A stretch of 64,000 nt of DNA from an uncultured Fodinibius sp. (GTDB lineage Bacteria; Bacteroidota; Rhodothermia; Balneolales; Balneolaceae): contig CAJXMW010000006.1 in NCBI GenBank assembly GCA_913056235.1, positions 62,001 to 126,000 of the forward strand. Reading direction: 5' to 3'. Of the stretch, positions 27,071-35,690 are shown piece after piece. Position numbers and translations under genes: made by a program. The first letter of the stretch is position 1; every line of letters begins with the position of its first letter. Under the pieces are notes generated by a model. It was given only the letters and a program-made list of their open reading frames with translations. It was not told the DNA's origin and made no database searches.

Positions 27071-27278
27071 TGCGATGATTTTTGACAACTATAGCAATGC
27101 TCGAGTAAATTCGCCTATACGATGAAAACAGGTATATTGAGACACAAAAACGAACTGAGACAGCCCAAATTAATTGCAAAAAGTACAATCGCTTGTCGAT
27201 AAGCAGATACCTCGTATTCTCCAGATATAATTGGCCAAGGTCTTTATCCTCCCACCACGATAAATTTCTCTCGTTCAC
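27063..27278 (-). CDS. 71-residue membrane protein at the head of the second Pel-like locus
   Basis: Starts with GTG, preceded by a strong ribosome binding site (GGGAGG, 9 bases upstream). Residues 1-28 are charged (WWEDKDLGQLYLEN); about 30-52 are hydrophobic, with a basic tail. The stop overlaps the pelF-fragment start codon. No counterpart is seen in the first locus and I recognise no family; the ribosome binding site and coupling argue that it is, or was, a real gene. Confidence 0.55.
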   Translation of the reverse strand: MNERNLSWWEDKDLGQLYLENTRYLLIDKRLYFLQLIWAVSVRFCVSIYLFSSYRRIYSSIAIVVKNHRNA

Positions 27279-27357
27279 TAATACAATCCTCCCAGCTCTC
27301 TAAACTCACTTTTATTGTTATTTTAAACTAATATCGGCTCTCTTCATTTTAGCAAAC

Positions 27358-27531
27358 TCAAGCAGCACCCGTATAGGTACGTCCTCTTGTTTTAAGGCTA
27401 AAAAGTTGTCTTCTCTTCAAAATATTCGTATCTCCCAAACGAGAATGCACATCCTGATACAGGGAATTCAAATTTTCAAATGAGTGTTTTAGAATCTTAG
27501 TTTCTTCGTTTCCTGTTAGTTCAAACATCAT
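27358..27531 (-). CDS. possible small protein of unknown function
   Basis: A 57-residue frame from ATG at 27531, charged and helical in appearance (ELTGNEETKILKHSFENLNSLYQ), ending 80 bases before the GTG of the 71-residue gene. It has no clear ribosome binding site and no recognised family. It could be a relic of the second Pel-like locus or chance. Confidence 0.25.
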   Translation of the reverse strand: MMFELTGNEETKILKHSFENLNSLYQDVHSRLGDTNILKRRQLFSLKTRGRTYTGAA

Positions 27532-27539
27532 GTTGTAAT

Positions 27540-29624
27540 ATGCTTTTTCCCTTATCACACGTTTTTAAGTATAGACAATTAAATGATATCTATAAACTAT
27601 TATTTCTATTGAACTTATGGGTATTTATATTTGGGTTAAGTACCCAGGCATTTTCACAAGACAGAACAGACAGCTTAGAGGTTCAACTCGACTCCATCAG
27701 AGTCACGGCTATTCACTCGACCATCAGTGCAAATGATGCCCCGTTGGCCTTAAGTATGTACTCCAGGAATTTATCTCAGATCAACCAAGAGGCTTCGCTT
27801 TCGCTACAGAGCATCAGTCAGCAGATGCCCGGATTGTGGGTAAACGACCGCCAAAACTATGCGCTAGGTGAGCGGCTTACCATCCGCGGGATTGGCTGGC
27901 GTGCTGCTTTTGGAGTACGCGGTATTCAGGTTGTGTTGAACGATATGCCGTTGACTGTGGCCGACGGCCAATCCATGATCAATATCGTAGATCCCGCTTT
28001 TATCCACCGCGCAGAGCTTGTCCGGGGTCCTGCGGCCACCTACTGGGGGAACAGCAGTGGTGGCGTATTGTACCTATCCACACAGCCTAATTACGATGAA
28101 AACAATTCATTTCGGTTTCGGACGATGGGGGGATCCTACGGCATGCGAAAAGTCGAGGGAGAATTTTCGATCTCCAATCCAAAACACAACATGAATGGCT
28201 ATAGCAGCTATCTTACTACCAATGGTTTTCGGGATTACAGTGCTGCCAAAGTTTGGCGATCGGGCGTTACGGGATCAGTCAATCTTGATTCCAAAAGTCA
28301 GCTCAAATACCAGGCTGCATCTATTTATATGCCTGAGGCTCAGCATCCCAGTGCCCTGAATGCCACGCAAGCCGTTCAAAATCCAAGGCAGGCTGTTTCC
28401 TCTTTTGTGGATGCTGAGGCTGGAAAGCAGCTCACACAAACGCAGGGCGGACTCTCATATATTCGCCAAACGCCAGCCGGTATCTTTACCATCACTGGTT
28501 ATGGTATTTACCGGGACCTAAACAATCCCCTACCCTTTGGCATCATTACCATAAATCGGTGGGCAGGTGGACTTCGGGCCACGCTCGATAAAAGCTGGTC
28601 AAATTTTGAGCTACAGGCAGGTGTTGAAACTAAATTACAAAACGACGACCGCACTGAATTTGAGAATATTGGCAACGCCACCCGAGGCGATATTACAGTT
28701 GATCAAATTGAGCGCGTATGGAATCAAGCAGCTTTTGCCAGCTCCACATACTCCTTTGGTGACTTCAATATTTTGGGCGGCCTTCGGTACGATCGCCTGA
28801 CTTTTAGAACCGAAGCACCTACAGCCGCACAATCCGGAAGTCGCACCTTTCAGGCCTTAAGTCCCAGCATTGGTATGAACTACCAACCGGGGAATCAAAC
28901 CATTTTTGCGAACCTGAGCACGTCCTTTGAAGCACCGACGACGACCGAGCTCGTCAATCGTCCCGGCGGTGGCAATGGCTTTAATCCGGATCTAAAACCA
29001 GAACAAACCCTGGGACTCGAAGGGGGGATTCGTGGTACAATAAGTAGCCAAGCGTTGAGATACGACCTGACCGTTTTCCACCTTTGGATACAAGACTTGT
29101 TGTTTCCATATCAACTTGAGGCTAACGGCCCAACCTACTATCGCAACCAGGGTGAAACCACGCATCTTGGGTTAGAGGGACGTCTGGGCTGGCAATTGAA
29201 TCAAGATTGGCAGTTTTCGGTGACCGGCAATATCACCCAAGCCGAATTTCAAAAAGCACAAACTCTCGACAGCCTATCGCTGGCCGACAAACAAGTGCCG
29301 GGTATCCCAAAATACCGGCTAAACGGAGAATTAAACTGGTCGCCCGGCAAATTTTTGGGATCACTTTCCTACAAATACATTAGCAGTTACCAAGCCAACA
29401 ACTTAAATACCGTTAAAAATGAATCTTACGGTGTTTTTGATGCAAAACTGAGCTACCGAAAGGTATTTCCTTCATCCGAGGTAAGAGTCCAGCCTTTTAT
29501 CAATGTGAATAATCTTTTTGACAAACGTTATAACGGATCTGTAACCGTAAATGCCTTTGGCGGACGTTATTTTGAACCCGCTCCCGGTCGAAATTGGCAG
29601 GTGGGCGCAACGGTTGACTTCTAA
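27540..29624 (+). CDS. TonB-dependent outer-membrane receptor (FecA-like)
   Basis: 694 residues. Signal peptide about 15-39 (ending QAFSQ). A plug domain (about 50-170) contains MPGLWVNDRQN, ERLTIRGIGWR and AELVRGPAATYWGNSSGGVLYLST. A 22-strand barrel follows, ending QVGATVDF with the terminal Phe. The substrate is not evident; FecA-type receptors take up iron chelates. It is transcribed away from the second Pel-like locus. The ATG has no obvious ribosome binding site and lies in an AT-rich leader, so the start is uncertain by some codons. Confidence 0.85.
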   Translation: MLFPLSHVFKYRQLNDIYKLLFLLNLWVFIFGLSTQAFSQDRTDSLEVQLDSIRVTAIHSTISANDAPLALSMYSRNLSQINQEASLSLQSISQQMPGLWVNDRQNYALGERLTIRGIGWRAAFGVRGIQVVLNDMPLTVADGQSMINIVDPAFIHRAELVRGPAATYWGNSSGGVLYLSTQPNYDENNSFRFRTMGGSYGMRKVEGEFSISNPKHNMNGYSSYLTTNGFRDYSAAKVWRSGVTGSVNLDSKSQLKYQAASIYMPEAQHPSALNATQAVQNPRQAVSSFVDAEAGKQLTQTQGGLSYIRQTPAGIFTITGYGIYRDLNNPLPFGIITINRWAGGLRATLDKSWSNFELQAGVETKLQNDDRTEFENIGNATRGDITVDQIERVWNQAAFASSTYSFGDFNILGGLRYDRLTFRTEAPTAAQSGSRTFQALSPSIGMNYQPGNQTIFANLSTSFEAPTTTELVNRPGGGNGFNPDLKPEQTLGLEGGIRGTISSQALRYDLTVFHLWIQDLLFPYQLEANGPTYYRNQGETTHLGLEGRLGWQLNQDWQFSVTGNITQAEFQKAQTLDSLSLADKQVPGIPKYRLNGELNWSPGKFLGSLSYKYISSYQANNLNTVKNESYGVFDAKLSYRKVFPSSEVRVQPFINVNNLFDKRYNGSVTVNAFGGRYFEPAPGRNWQVGATVDF

Positions 29625-29717
29625 AGAAGTTTACAAACATTAAAAAAATGTAACATTGTGGTCTTTTGCCTATCTTGATTATACACAACGTAGGAAAAGT
29701 ATAGGCAGGGATCTGTT

Positions 29718-30305
29718 ATGATTAAACATGTACTCTTTTTTGTATTACTCTGCGGCGGCGTTTACTACTACTGGACAACTCGGCCAGTCGAACATGGACC
29801 TGGAGTAGTTGCCCCGGAAACCCCAGCTCAGCAAGCAACCTTCAATGTCGACAACTTTGATTACAAGACATTTGATATCACCCCCAAGGCCAACATCGAC
29901 CTTGAGGCTCGGATTCTTTCCATCAAGAACTACTACTTTGACAAGTATGCAGAGTTGTGTCCCACGGATATAGTGTTCGGCTGGGGACCAATGTCTGATG
30001 AACGCAATCTTGGTTCATTGATGGTTCGACAGTCTGAGCGCTCATTTTACTGGGAGATGACTGAGCCTCCCATCAAACAAGAAAAAATGTGGCAGCATGC
30101 GGCGAACATGCATCTTATCGGATCCACGAAAAAAATTCGTGACAAAATAAGCTCACTGCGTCAAGGCCATGTGGTTAAGATATCTGGCTACCTGGTAAAT
30201 GCTAAATCGCCGGAAGGCTGGACGCTTGAGACCTCTCTATCGCGAAAAGATATTGGCGATAATGCCAGTGAATTAGTTTGGGTAAAAAGCCTCACAATTC
30301 TTTAA
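29718..30305 (+). CDS. membrane-anchored protein of unknown function
   Basis: 195 residues with one N-terminal membrane helix or uncleaved signal (about 4-20), a Pro-rich linker and a soluble domain with the conserved-looking core YAELCPTDIVFGWGPMSDERNL and a second half beginning KIRDKISSLRQGHVVKISGYLV, an OB-like beta pattern. Similar proteins occur widely as uncharacterised periplasmic proteins. It is followed 34 bases later by a small membrane protein. Confidence 0.7.
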   Translation: MIKHVLFFVLLCGGVYYYWTTRPVEHGPGVVAPETPAQQATFNVDNFDYKTFDITPKANIDLEARILSIKNYYFDKYAELCPTDIVFGWGPMSDERNLGSLMVRQSERSFYWEMTEPPIKQEKMWQHAANMHLIGSTKKIRDKISSLRQGHVVKISGYLVNAKSPEGWTLETSLSRKDIGDNASELVWVKSLTIL

Positions 30306-30339
30306 TTGAGGAGCAAAACATCCAATTAAAGATTTTTGT

Positions 30340-30672
30340 ATGTCTTGGCTTAAAGATGTAATTGTTGATATAGCAGCTACTGCTGTAATCATTGCTACTG
30401 TACTTAGCTCTAATTCTATCCTGGCTGTTATTGTTTGGGGATATACCGGTCTTTTGCTGCTGGCAAAACTCATTCCACTGATGGGAGACGGTTTTCAATA
30501 CATGATGCAAAAAAGCAAAACCGATGCTCCCGAGTGGTTTTCTCACCTGCTTTATGCTATAAATACCGGCTTATTACTTTACTTTCAGTGGTGGTATGCC
30601 GGCGTAGGCTGGGCCGTGATCTGGGTGCTCTCGTATCTCACGCAGCGCAAGCTGGATGCTCGTACAGCGTAA
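30340..30672 (+). CDS. small three-helix membrane protein
   Basis: 110 residues with about three or four hydrophobic segments and a basic C-terminus (TQRKLDARTA). Co-directional with the preceding anchored protein. No family recognised. Confidence 0.6.
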   Translation: MSWLKDVIVDIAATAVIIATVLSSNSILAVIVWGYTGLLLLAKLIPLMGDGFQYMMQKSKTDAPEWFSHLLYAINTGLLLYFQWWYAGVGWAVIWVLSYLTQRKLDARTA

Positions 30673-30746
30673 TTGCTTGCCCATCTCCTTGAATTAACTA
30701 GCGAATAAATCATATTGACTAACATTCGTTATATCACTTGTGGCAA

Positions 30747-30842
30747 ATGGAATTAGTTGCTGCATCAATATTGCTGATTATAGCAGGCATTATCGTCTAT
30801 AATACTGTCTTAGCACAACAATGGCATGAGCAACAACCGTGA
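30747..30842 (+). CDS. possible 31-residue single-helix peptide
   Basis: ATG at 30747 opens a short frame, MELVAASILLIIAGIIVYN followed by a polar tail, ending TGA at 30842. The helix is plausible for a small membrane protein, but no ribosome binding site is seen. The remaining sequence between 30673 and 31100 shows nothing else. Confidence 0.25.
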   Translation: MELVAASILLIIAGIIVYNTVLAQQWHEQQP

Positions 30843-31100
30843 AACGAAGTAGCAATTGAAAATAGTCATTTTTGGGACGGTATTTGCTACATCAACCCGG
30901 ATAACAGCCGGATTTTGTCCCCAAACACGGCGGGGCCGGTTATACAGTCAATATGGCCAATCCCCCTCTCCTATTTGGGTTTTTTGGTGGGATAGCCATT
31001 CTTATCACTTAGCAATAAACTCAGGAATTTTCTCTTGAACGCCCCAAAATTTATGTTATGTTCTACGCTTAAAGTAAATTTCAGATATAAGGAGTTTGTT

Positions 31101-31304
31101 ATGGAAATGGAAAAAATGGATCGTCTGCGAGACGCAATTACAGATTATATCTACGATGAGGGTCATGAATATCAGCGGTTATTGATTTCAAGGACGTATT
31201 ATACGGCCATGAAAAAAGAAGCCGAAGAAAATGATGTACCCATCGACCTGCCAAACATGGAAATTAAAGATAATGTAGATTACGACTTTAAGCTCCTGCC
31301 CTAA
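31101..31304 (+). CDS. 67-residue acidic protein of unknown function
   Basis: The ATG at 31101 has a good ribosome binding site (AAGGAG, 31089-31094), which decides against the longer frame from 31035. The product is charged and helical (MDRLRDAITDYIYDEGHEYQRLL) with no membrane segment. It has no recognised family and sits alone between short orphan frames. Confidence 0.6.
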   Translation: MEMEKMDRLRDAITDYIYDEGHEYQRLLISRTYYTAMKKEAEENDVPIDLPNMEIKDNVDYDFKLLP

Positions 31305-31391
31305 ATTAGCTTTTATCATTATTGGCCCGCCACTCTGTGGGAACTCCGAGCCTGCATTTACCTATAAAGGAACAAAAATATCATTTCACCT

Positions 31392-31472
31392 ATGTTCTGG
31401 ATAAGTGCAGGCTCTATTATCATTATCTTTTTTAGCTATCGGGCTTATATCAATAATAAGCAACGCTGGTAA
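31392..31472 (+). CDS. possible 26-residue membrane peptide
   Basis: ATG at 31392, hydrophobic core (SAGSIIIIFFSY), ending KQRW and TAA. A purine-rich stretch (AAAGGAAC) lies about 20 bases upstream, a long spacing. It could be a small membrane protein or chance. Confidence 0.25.
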   Translation: MFWISAGSIIIIFFSYRAYINNKQRW

Positions 31473-31789
31473 AAGCGGTCTTTCTTTTTACGGTCGTCAC
31501 GGTTGGTTACCTGAGTTTACAAGGTCTAATTTTGATGCTCATGGTAGCCGCTATCTTTTTTTGATGCTTGCCATTGTTTGTCACGTAAAAGGATATCAAC
31601 TCCATTTTTCTTCAGACTATCTGTACTATATGAAGCTAAGTCGCATTTGACCAATTGGTGGATTTTATTAGAAGCTGGAGATATTATGCAAAGATTGAGC
31701 TTACAAAAATGCCAAAATTTTTGTAATTAATAGGATGTGATTTGTTTCACATATAAAAATCAGAATAACAAAAAAGGTAGCAAAAATAT
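31473..31789. other. intergenic stretch without a supported gene
   Basis: About 317 bases, AT-rich, with only short interrupted frames. A purine-rich AAAGGTAG near 31774 is a likely ribosome binding site for the following DUF1508 gene. Confidence 0.5.
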
Positions 31790-31966
31790 ATGCCACGTTG
31801 TGAATTATACCAGGACGCCAAAGGTGAATGGAGATGGCGAAGAACAGCCAAGAATGGCGACATCGAAGCCTACTCCAATGGCGGCTTTGAAGAGAAAGAA
31901 GAAGCTAAAAAAGACGGAAAAGAAAATGGCAACTGCACAAGCTATACACGCAGTAATTCCTACTAA
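31790..31966 (+). CDS. DUF1508 (YegP/HVO_2922-type) small protein
   Basis: 58 residues read directly from the sequence. The pattern ELYQDAKGEWRWRRTAKNGD followed by IEAYSNGGFEEKEEAKKDG is that of DUF1508: a beta-beta-alpha unit with GxWRWRL/R and S.G sites. Many haloarchaea and halophilic bacteria carry such single-unit forms. A ribosome binding site lies about 10 bases upstream and a strong terminator follows. Function in the cell is not established. Confidence 0.85.
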   Translation: MPRCELYQDAKGEWRWRRTAKNGDIEAYSNGGFEEKEEAKKDGKENGNCTSYTRSNSY

Positions 31967-31988
31967 TTAGCACATTTTTTCGTTTGAG

Positions 31989-32021
31989 GCTGCTTGCCGT
32001 TACCGGCAGGCAGCTTTTTTT
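31989..32021 (+). terminator. rho-independent terminator after the DUF1508 gene
   Basis: An 11-bp stem (31989-31999 with 32004-32014, one G-T pair), loop TTAC, followed by seven T. It lies 23 bases after the DUF1508 stop. Confidence 0.85.
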
Positions 32022-32184
32022 ATTAGCTGCCCTCCTCCTCTTATTACGCTAACCAACTGTCGCCCACGCATTAGGCCTGTTGATTATTTATTATATTTCG
32101 GTTTAAACTTTTTTGTAAAATAATTCGCTTACACTTGCGTAATAAATAGCTATTTATAATATATTAGAGAAATTTAATAAAGAT

Positions 32185-32205
32185 TGAACAATCCCCATTT
32201 GTTCA
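32185..32205. promoter_or_regulatory. 7-bp inverted repeat upstream of the GNAT gene
   Basis: TGAACAA and TTGTTCA separated by 7 bases, about 52 bases before the GNAT start, in an AT-rich leader. The spacing of half-sites (14 bases centre to centre) would suit a dimeric repressor; no regulator is adjacent. Also close by is a 6-bp hairpin at 32217-32236. Confidence 0.35.
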
Positions 32206-32256
32206 TATAATTCTTTTCCAGGGACAAAAGCCTGGATCACTAAAATATACTTACCT

Positions 32257-32724
32257 ATGGAAATCCGACTGTATCAAAAAGGCGACTCAAAGCAAGTTGT
32301 CAAATTATTACAAGACACTGTAAACATTGTTGACACTCAAAGTTACGCAGAAATCGAAACCGGGACGGGCATGCTAGACCATGGACAATCGCAAGACTGG
32401 GAGTCATTCTTTCTTGAAAGTTTTACTATTGTAGCTGAAATCAATAGTACTATTGTTGGCGTCGCCCAAATTGAGGATGACGGTCATATTAACTGTTTTT
32501 ACTGCCATTCTGATTTTCGGAGACAAGGCATTGGTGGTCAGCTATATACTGCCTTGGAAGATTATGCCAAAACCAAGCGGATTCCAACTATTTATACTGA
32601 GACCAACAACTCAGATCGCCCCTTTTTCTTGCAAATTGGGTTTGAAGAGGTTCAAAAACAAAAAGTATTGATCGGTGGTAAAGTACCCACACACTTCGTT
32701 ATCAAAAAAGATCTACCATCATAA
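32257..32724 (+). CDS. GNAT-family N-acetyltransferase
   Basis: 155 residues covering a full GNAT fold: N-terminal IRLYQKGDSKQVVKLL, central beta strands (TIVGVAQIEDDGHINCFYC), and the acetyl-CoA loop FRRQGIGGQLYTALEDYA (R/Q-x-x-G-x-G/A). The final strands contain IYTETNNSDRPFFLQIGFEEV. Substrate unknown; it stands alone. Confidence 0.9.
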   Translation: MEIRLYQKGDSKQVVKLLQDTVNIVDTQSYAEIETGTGMLDHGQSQDWESFFLESFTIVAEINSTIVGVAQIEDDGHINCFYCHSDFRRQGIGGQLYTALEDYAKTKRIPTIYTETNNSDRPFFLQIGFEEVQKQKVLIGGKVPTHFVIKKDLPS

Positions 32725-32820
32725 AGCTTCATATTCCCTTAACAAGCGGATTTTATACTTCCGGTCGATGGAAAAAATTCGTACATATATTACTTTTATT
32801 CATAAGTACTCAACAGGGCT

Positions 32821-33183
32821 ATGCTCCTGTTGATCTATCTCGCTGGGCTGGGATTCTCAACGCTATCCACCTCCTCACTATCTTCCCATCAACAGAGAAA
32901 AGCGACACACTGTACGAGCAAATTTTGTATATGCTCTCACCACACAGGCCAGTGCAGCTGTGATCTGGCGACAACCTCGGAGACAGATACCGAATGTACA
33001 TATAAAAAATGTGCTACCCCCATCTCAGATAATTACACCGGTGGTTCAATTTCGACTTTTATTGTTGAGCAGCAACAATACTTCGCAGCCTTTCTTTCCG
33101 CTGATTATATAAGGAAAAGACTTGTGGACCTTCCATCACAATTCATGGCCGATCCTCCTCTGCATCCTCCACAGTTAGTCTGA
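32821..33183 (+). CDS. exported Cys/His-rich small protein, candidate metal binder
   Basis: 120 residues with an N-terminal hydrophobic signal (about 1-20) and a region with eight or more Cys and several His (THCTSKFCICSHHTGQCSCD, then CTYKKC). The upstream in-frame stop at 32803 fixes the start near 32821. It is 86 bases before a TonB receptor that resembles metal (copper-type) receptors, so a role in capturing or sensing a transition metal is plausible but unproven. Confidence 0.55.
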   Translation: MLLLIYLAGLGFSTLSTSSLSSHQQRKATHCTSKFCICSHHTGQCSCDLATTSETDTECTYKKCATPISDNYTGGSISTFIVEQQQYFAAFLSADYIRKRLVDLPSQFMADPPLHPPQLV

Positions 33184-33269
33184 TTAGCGCTTCTTACACA
33201 TTCTATCCGTGGCATAGCTAACGGATCGCTATTCCAACAATCAGACTTTTAATATAAAGTGATGCAACC

Positions 33270-35579
33270 ATGTCTACACTTAAGCAATCATCAATGCTAA
33301 TAGTATTGCTATTGATGATGACCTTTCAATCACAAGCTCAAAATGCAAGTATAAATGGCACCGTGACAAATGCTAAATCGTCGCAGCCCCTGGCTGGTGT
33401 CAATATCCAAATTGATAAATTGAACCGTGGGGCAGCAACCAACGCAGAGGGCAATTTCAAGATTAAAAATTTAAAGGCCGGCACCTACACTCTTACGTTT
33501 ACCTATATCGGCTTTCAATCCCAAACATTAAAAGTAACGCTCACCGCGGATCAGCAAAAAGCAGTTGAGGTTCGTTTAAAGCCCCAATCTGTGACATTGA
33601 ACGGGATCCAGGTAACAGCACTTACTCCAAGTTTGGAGGTGAATGCTAATATGAAAGAATCCGAGGTCGAGGAGGCAAATCCGCGGGATTCGGGCGAACT
33701 ACTGCGTAGTATCAAAGGCGTTAGTGCCGTTCGGCGCGGCCCTGTGGGACTCGATCCAGTGGTACGTGGCCTGCGCGAAACAGAAGTCGGCACATACCTC
33801 GACGGCACGCGCATCTTTCCCGGCGGACCGGCACGCATGGATTCCCCGCTCAGTCATCTCGATCCTTCCGCCATCCAATCCATCGAAGTAGTCAAAGGGC
33901 CCTATGCCCTGACCTGGGGCGCCGGCAATATGAGCGCCGTCAAAGTTGAGACCAAGCCGCTCAATACCATCAATCAGGTGCTTCGGGGCAACTTTTCCAG
34001 TGGGTACGATTCAAACTACAACGCTTTTGAGGAGTCCATTTCACTGATGGGCAACCATAAAAAACTAGGTTATTGGATCCACGGGGCCTGGAGAGAAGGT
34101 AACGATTACACAACGGGAAATGGCACGATGGTCGCTGGCGACTTTCTCTCGCGTGAGATGCGGGGCAAGATCGCTTACCAGCTTTCTAACTCATCTCGCA
34201 TAAATGTATCGCTGGGATACCAAGACCAGCAAGATCTCGATTATCCCGGACGACTGCTCAATGCCGATTATTTTCACACTACTAATATTGCGGCGGAATA
34301 CAACTATAGTCCCGCGGATAAAACATTGCAATCGTTGACCGCAAAGGTTTATGTCAATGATGTCAACCACGGCATGGATAATGACGGTAAACCTACCGCA
34401 CAACCCGATCCCAACCGCATGCCGCCTCTTGCACTTGATTTCACAGTGGATGCCGATGTCCGGGTGAAGGGATATCGAACCGCAGCTACCTTTAAAACTG
34501 ATGATTACTGGACCGTTGAAGTAGGCAGTGATTTCTACTCGGCCTACCGCTCTGCCCTGCGAACCATCGACTGCAGAGATGAAGGGATAACGCCCGCTAT
34601 GTTTCCCCTTGTAGATCCGATGTGGCCGCAAACCACCATTTCTGACCTCGGTTTCTTTGCTCGTGCCAAGCGCCCCTTTTCGGAGCAATGGACAGTATCA
34701 GCTACGTTCCGATTTGACTATGCACACGCCAATGCCGATACGCTCAGCGATTTCTTTGCCAACAATGTATCCTCTGATATGGAATCCTCGGAGATCAACG
34801 TCAGCGGTTCGTTAACGACCAACTATACGCCTAGTGACCACTGGAGTATTGGAGCAGGCATAGGCTCCGTGGTACGAACAGCAGATGCCACCGAACGTTT
34901 TTCTGATCGTATTCCCGCCAGCAAGTCGCAGACCAGTGCCGAATTTACAGGAAATCCTGACCTGGATCCCGAGCGCAGCACCCAGGCTGATCTCTGGATA
35001 GATGTCTCCTATTCCAATTTTCGGGGGTCTCTCAATCTTTTTGGTCGCCTCATTGATGACTATATCACCTTGGAGGCCACCAATCTGCCCAAACGGTTGC
35101 CGCTTAGTCCCAATACGGTGTACCGGTATATCAACGGTCAGGCTACCTTTTGGGGATTTGACCTCTCAACTTCGTATCGATTTCTACCACAGTTAAAGTA
35201 CAAGGCTGGATTTAATTATCTATGGGGACAGGATACCGAACTCAATGAACCGGCATTGGGCGTGGCTCCCTTCAGCATACAAACAGGATTACGCTACGAA
35301 TCAACCAGTATACCACTGTTTGCAGAAGGGACTTTGCACCTAGTAGACGAACAAGACCGCGTGGCCACAGCACGCGGCGAGGTGGCTACTAATGGATATA
35401 CCACTGTTGACCTGATTACCGGCTTCACGGTATGGAAAAGCGTTTCATTGCAGCTTGGCGTCAACAACCTATTTGATGTGGACTACGTAAATCATTTGAA
35501 TGCGAAAAATCCGTTTTCCGGAATGCAAATTCCAGAACCGGGGCGGTATTTCTTTACAGATCTAAATATTCGCTTTTAA
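33270..35579 (+). CDS. TonB-dependent receptor with carboxypeptidase-like N-terminal domain, possible metal receptor
   Basis: 769 residues. Signal peptide (about 1-23), a CarboxypepD_reg-like domain (about 26-110: INGTVTNAKSSQPLAGVNI, NAEGNFKIKNLKAGTYTL), a plug (about 125-235, with VVRGLRETEVGTYLDG and GPARMDSPLSHLDP) and a barrel ending FTDLNIRF. The RMD-P motif in the plug recalls the OprC/NosA copper-receptor group. Together with the upstream Cys/His-rich exported protein this points to a transition metal, probably copper. A terminator follows. Confidence 0.85.
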   Translation: MSTLKQSSMLIVLLLMMTFQSQAQNASINGTVTNAKSSQPLAGVNIQIDKLNRGAATNAEGNFKIKNLKAGTYTLTFTYIGFQSQTLKVTLTADQQKAVEVRLKPQSVTLNGIQVTALTPSLEVNANMKESEVEEANPRDSGELLRSIKGVSAVRRGPVGLDPVVRGLRETEVGTYLDGTRIFPGGPARMDSPLSHLDPSAIQSIEVVKGPYALTWGAGNMSAVKVETKPLNTINQVLRGNFSSGYDSNYNAFEESISLMGNHKKLGYWIHGAWREGNDYTTGNGTMVAGDFLSREMRGKIAYQLSNSSRINVSLGYQDQQDLDYPGRLLNADYFHTTNIAAEYNYSPADKTLQSLTAKVYVNDVNHGMDNDGKPTAQPDPNRMPPLALDFTVDADVRVKGYRTAATFKTDDYWTVEVGSDFYSAYRSALRTIDCRDEGITPAMFPLVDPMWPQTTISDLGFFARAKRPFSEQWTVSATFRFDYAHANADTLSDFFANNVSSDMESSEINVSGSLTTNYTPSDHWSIGAGIGSVVRTADATERFSDRIPASKSQTSAEFTGNPDLDPERSTQADLWIDVSYSNFRGSLNLFGRLIDDYITLEATNLPKRLPLSPNTVYRYINGQATFWGFDLSTSYRFLPQLKYKAGFNYLWGQDTELNEPALGVAPFSIQTGLRYESTSIPLFAEGTLHLVDEQDRVATARGEVATNGYTTVDLITGFTVWKSVSLQLGVNNLFDVDYVNHLNAKNPFSGMQIPEPGRYFFTDLNIRF

Positions 35580-35605
35580 GCCAGATTAAAATCCATTAAA
35601 TCGTT

Positions 35606-35640
35606 AAAGCCCGGTCGTTGTACCGGGCTTTTCTATTTAT
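35606..35640 (+). terminator. rho-independent terminator after the TonB receptor
   Basis: A perfect 10-bp stem (35606-35615 with 35622-35631), loop CGTTGT, with T-rich sequence after it, 27 bases past the receptor stop. Confidence 0.9.
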
Positions 35641-35690
35641 GATGTTCTGCAAAATGACGTTATTACAGGAAATCCTATCTAAATTCTAGA

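Noticed and set aside
31035-31100. Extended start of the 67-residue protein
   Set aside because: The AAGGAG site points to ATG 31101.
32217-32236. 6-bp hairpin before the GNAT gene as a riboswitch or attenuator
   Set aside because: Too short, no T run and no recognised aptamer.
33551-33838. Minus-strand ORF inside the TonB receptor
   Set aside because: Shadow frame of an obvious coding gene, rich in Arg/Pro/Ser.
34191-34688. 165-residue minus-strand ORF
   Set aside because: Shadow of the TonB receptor.
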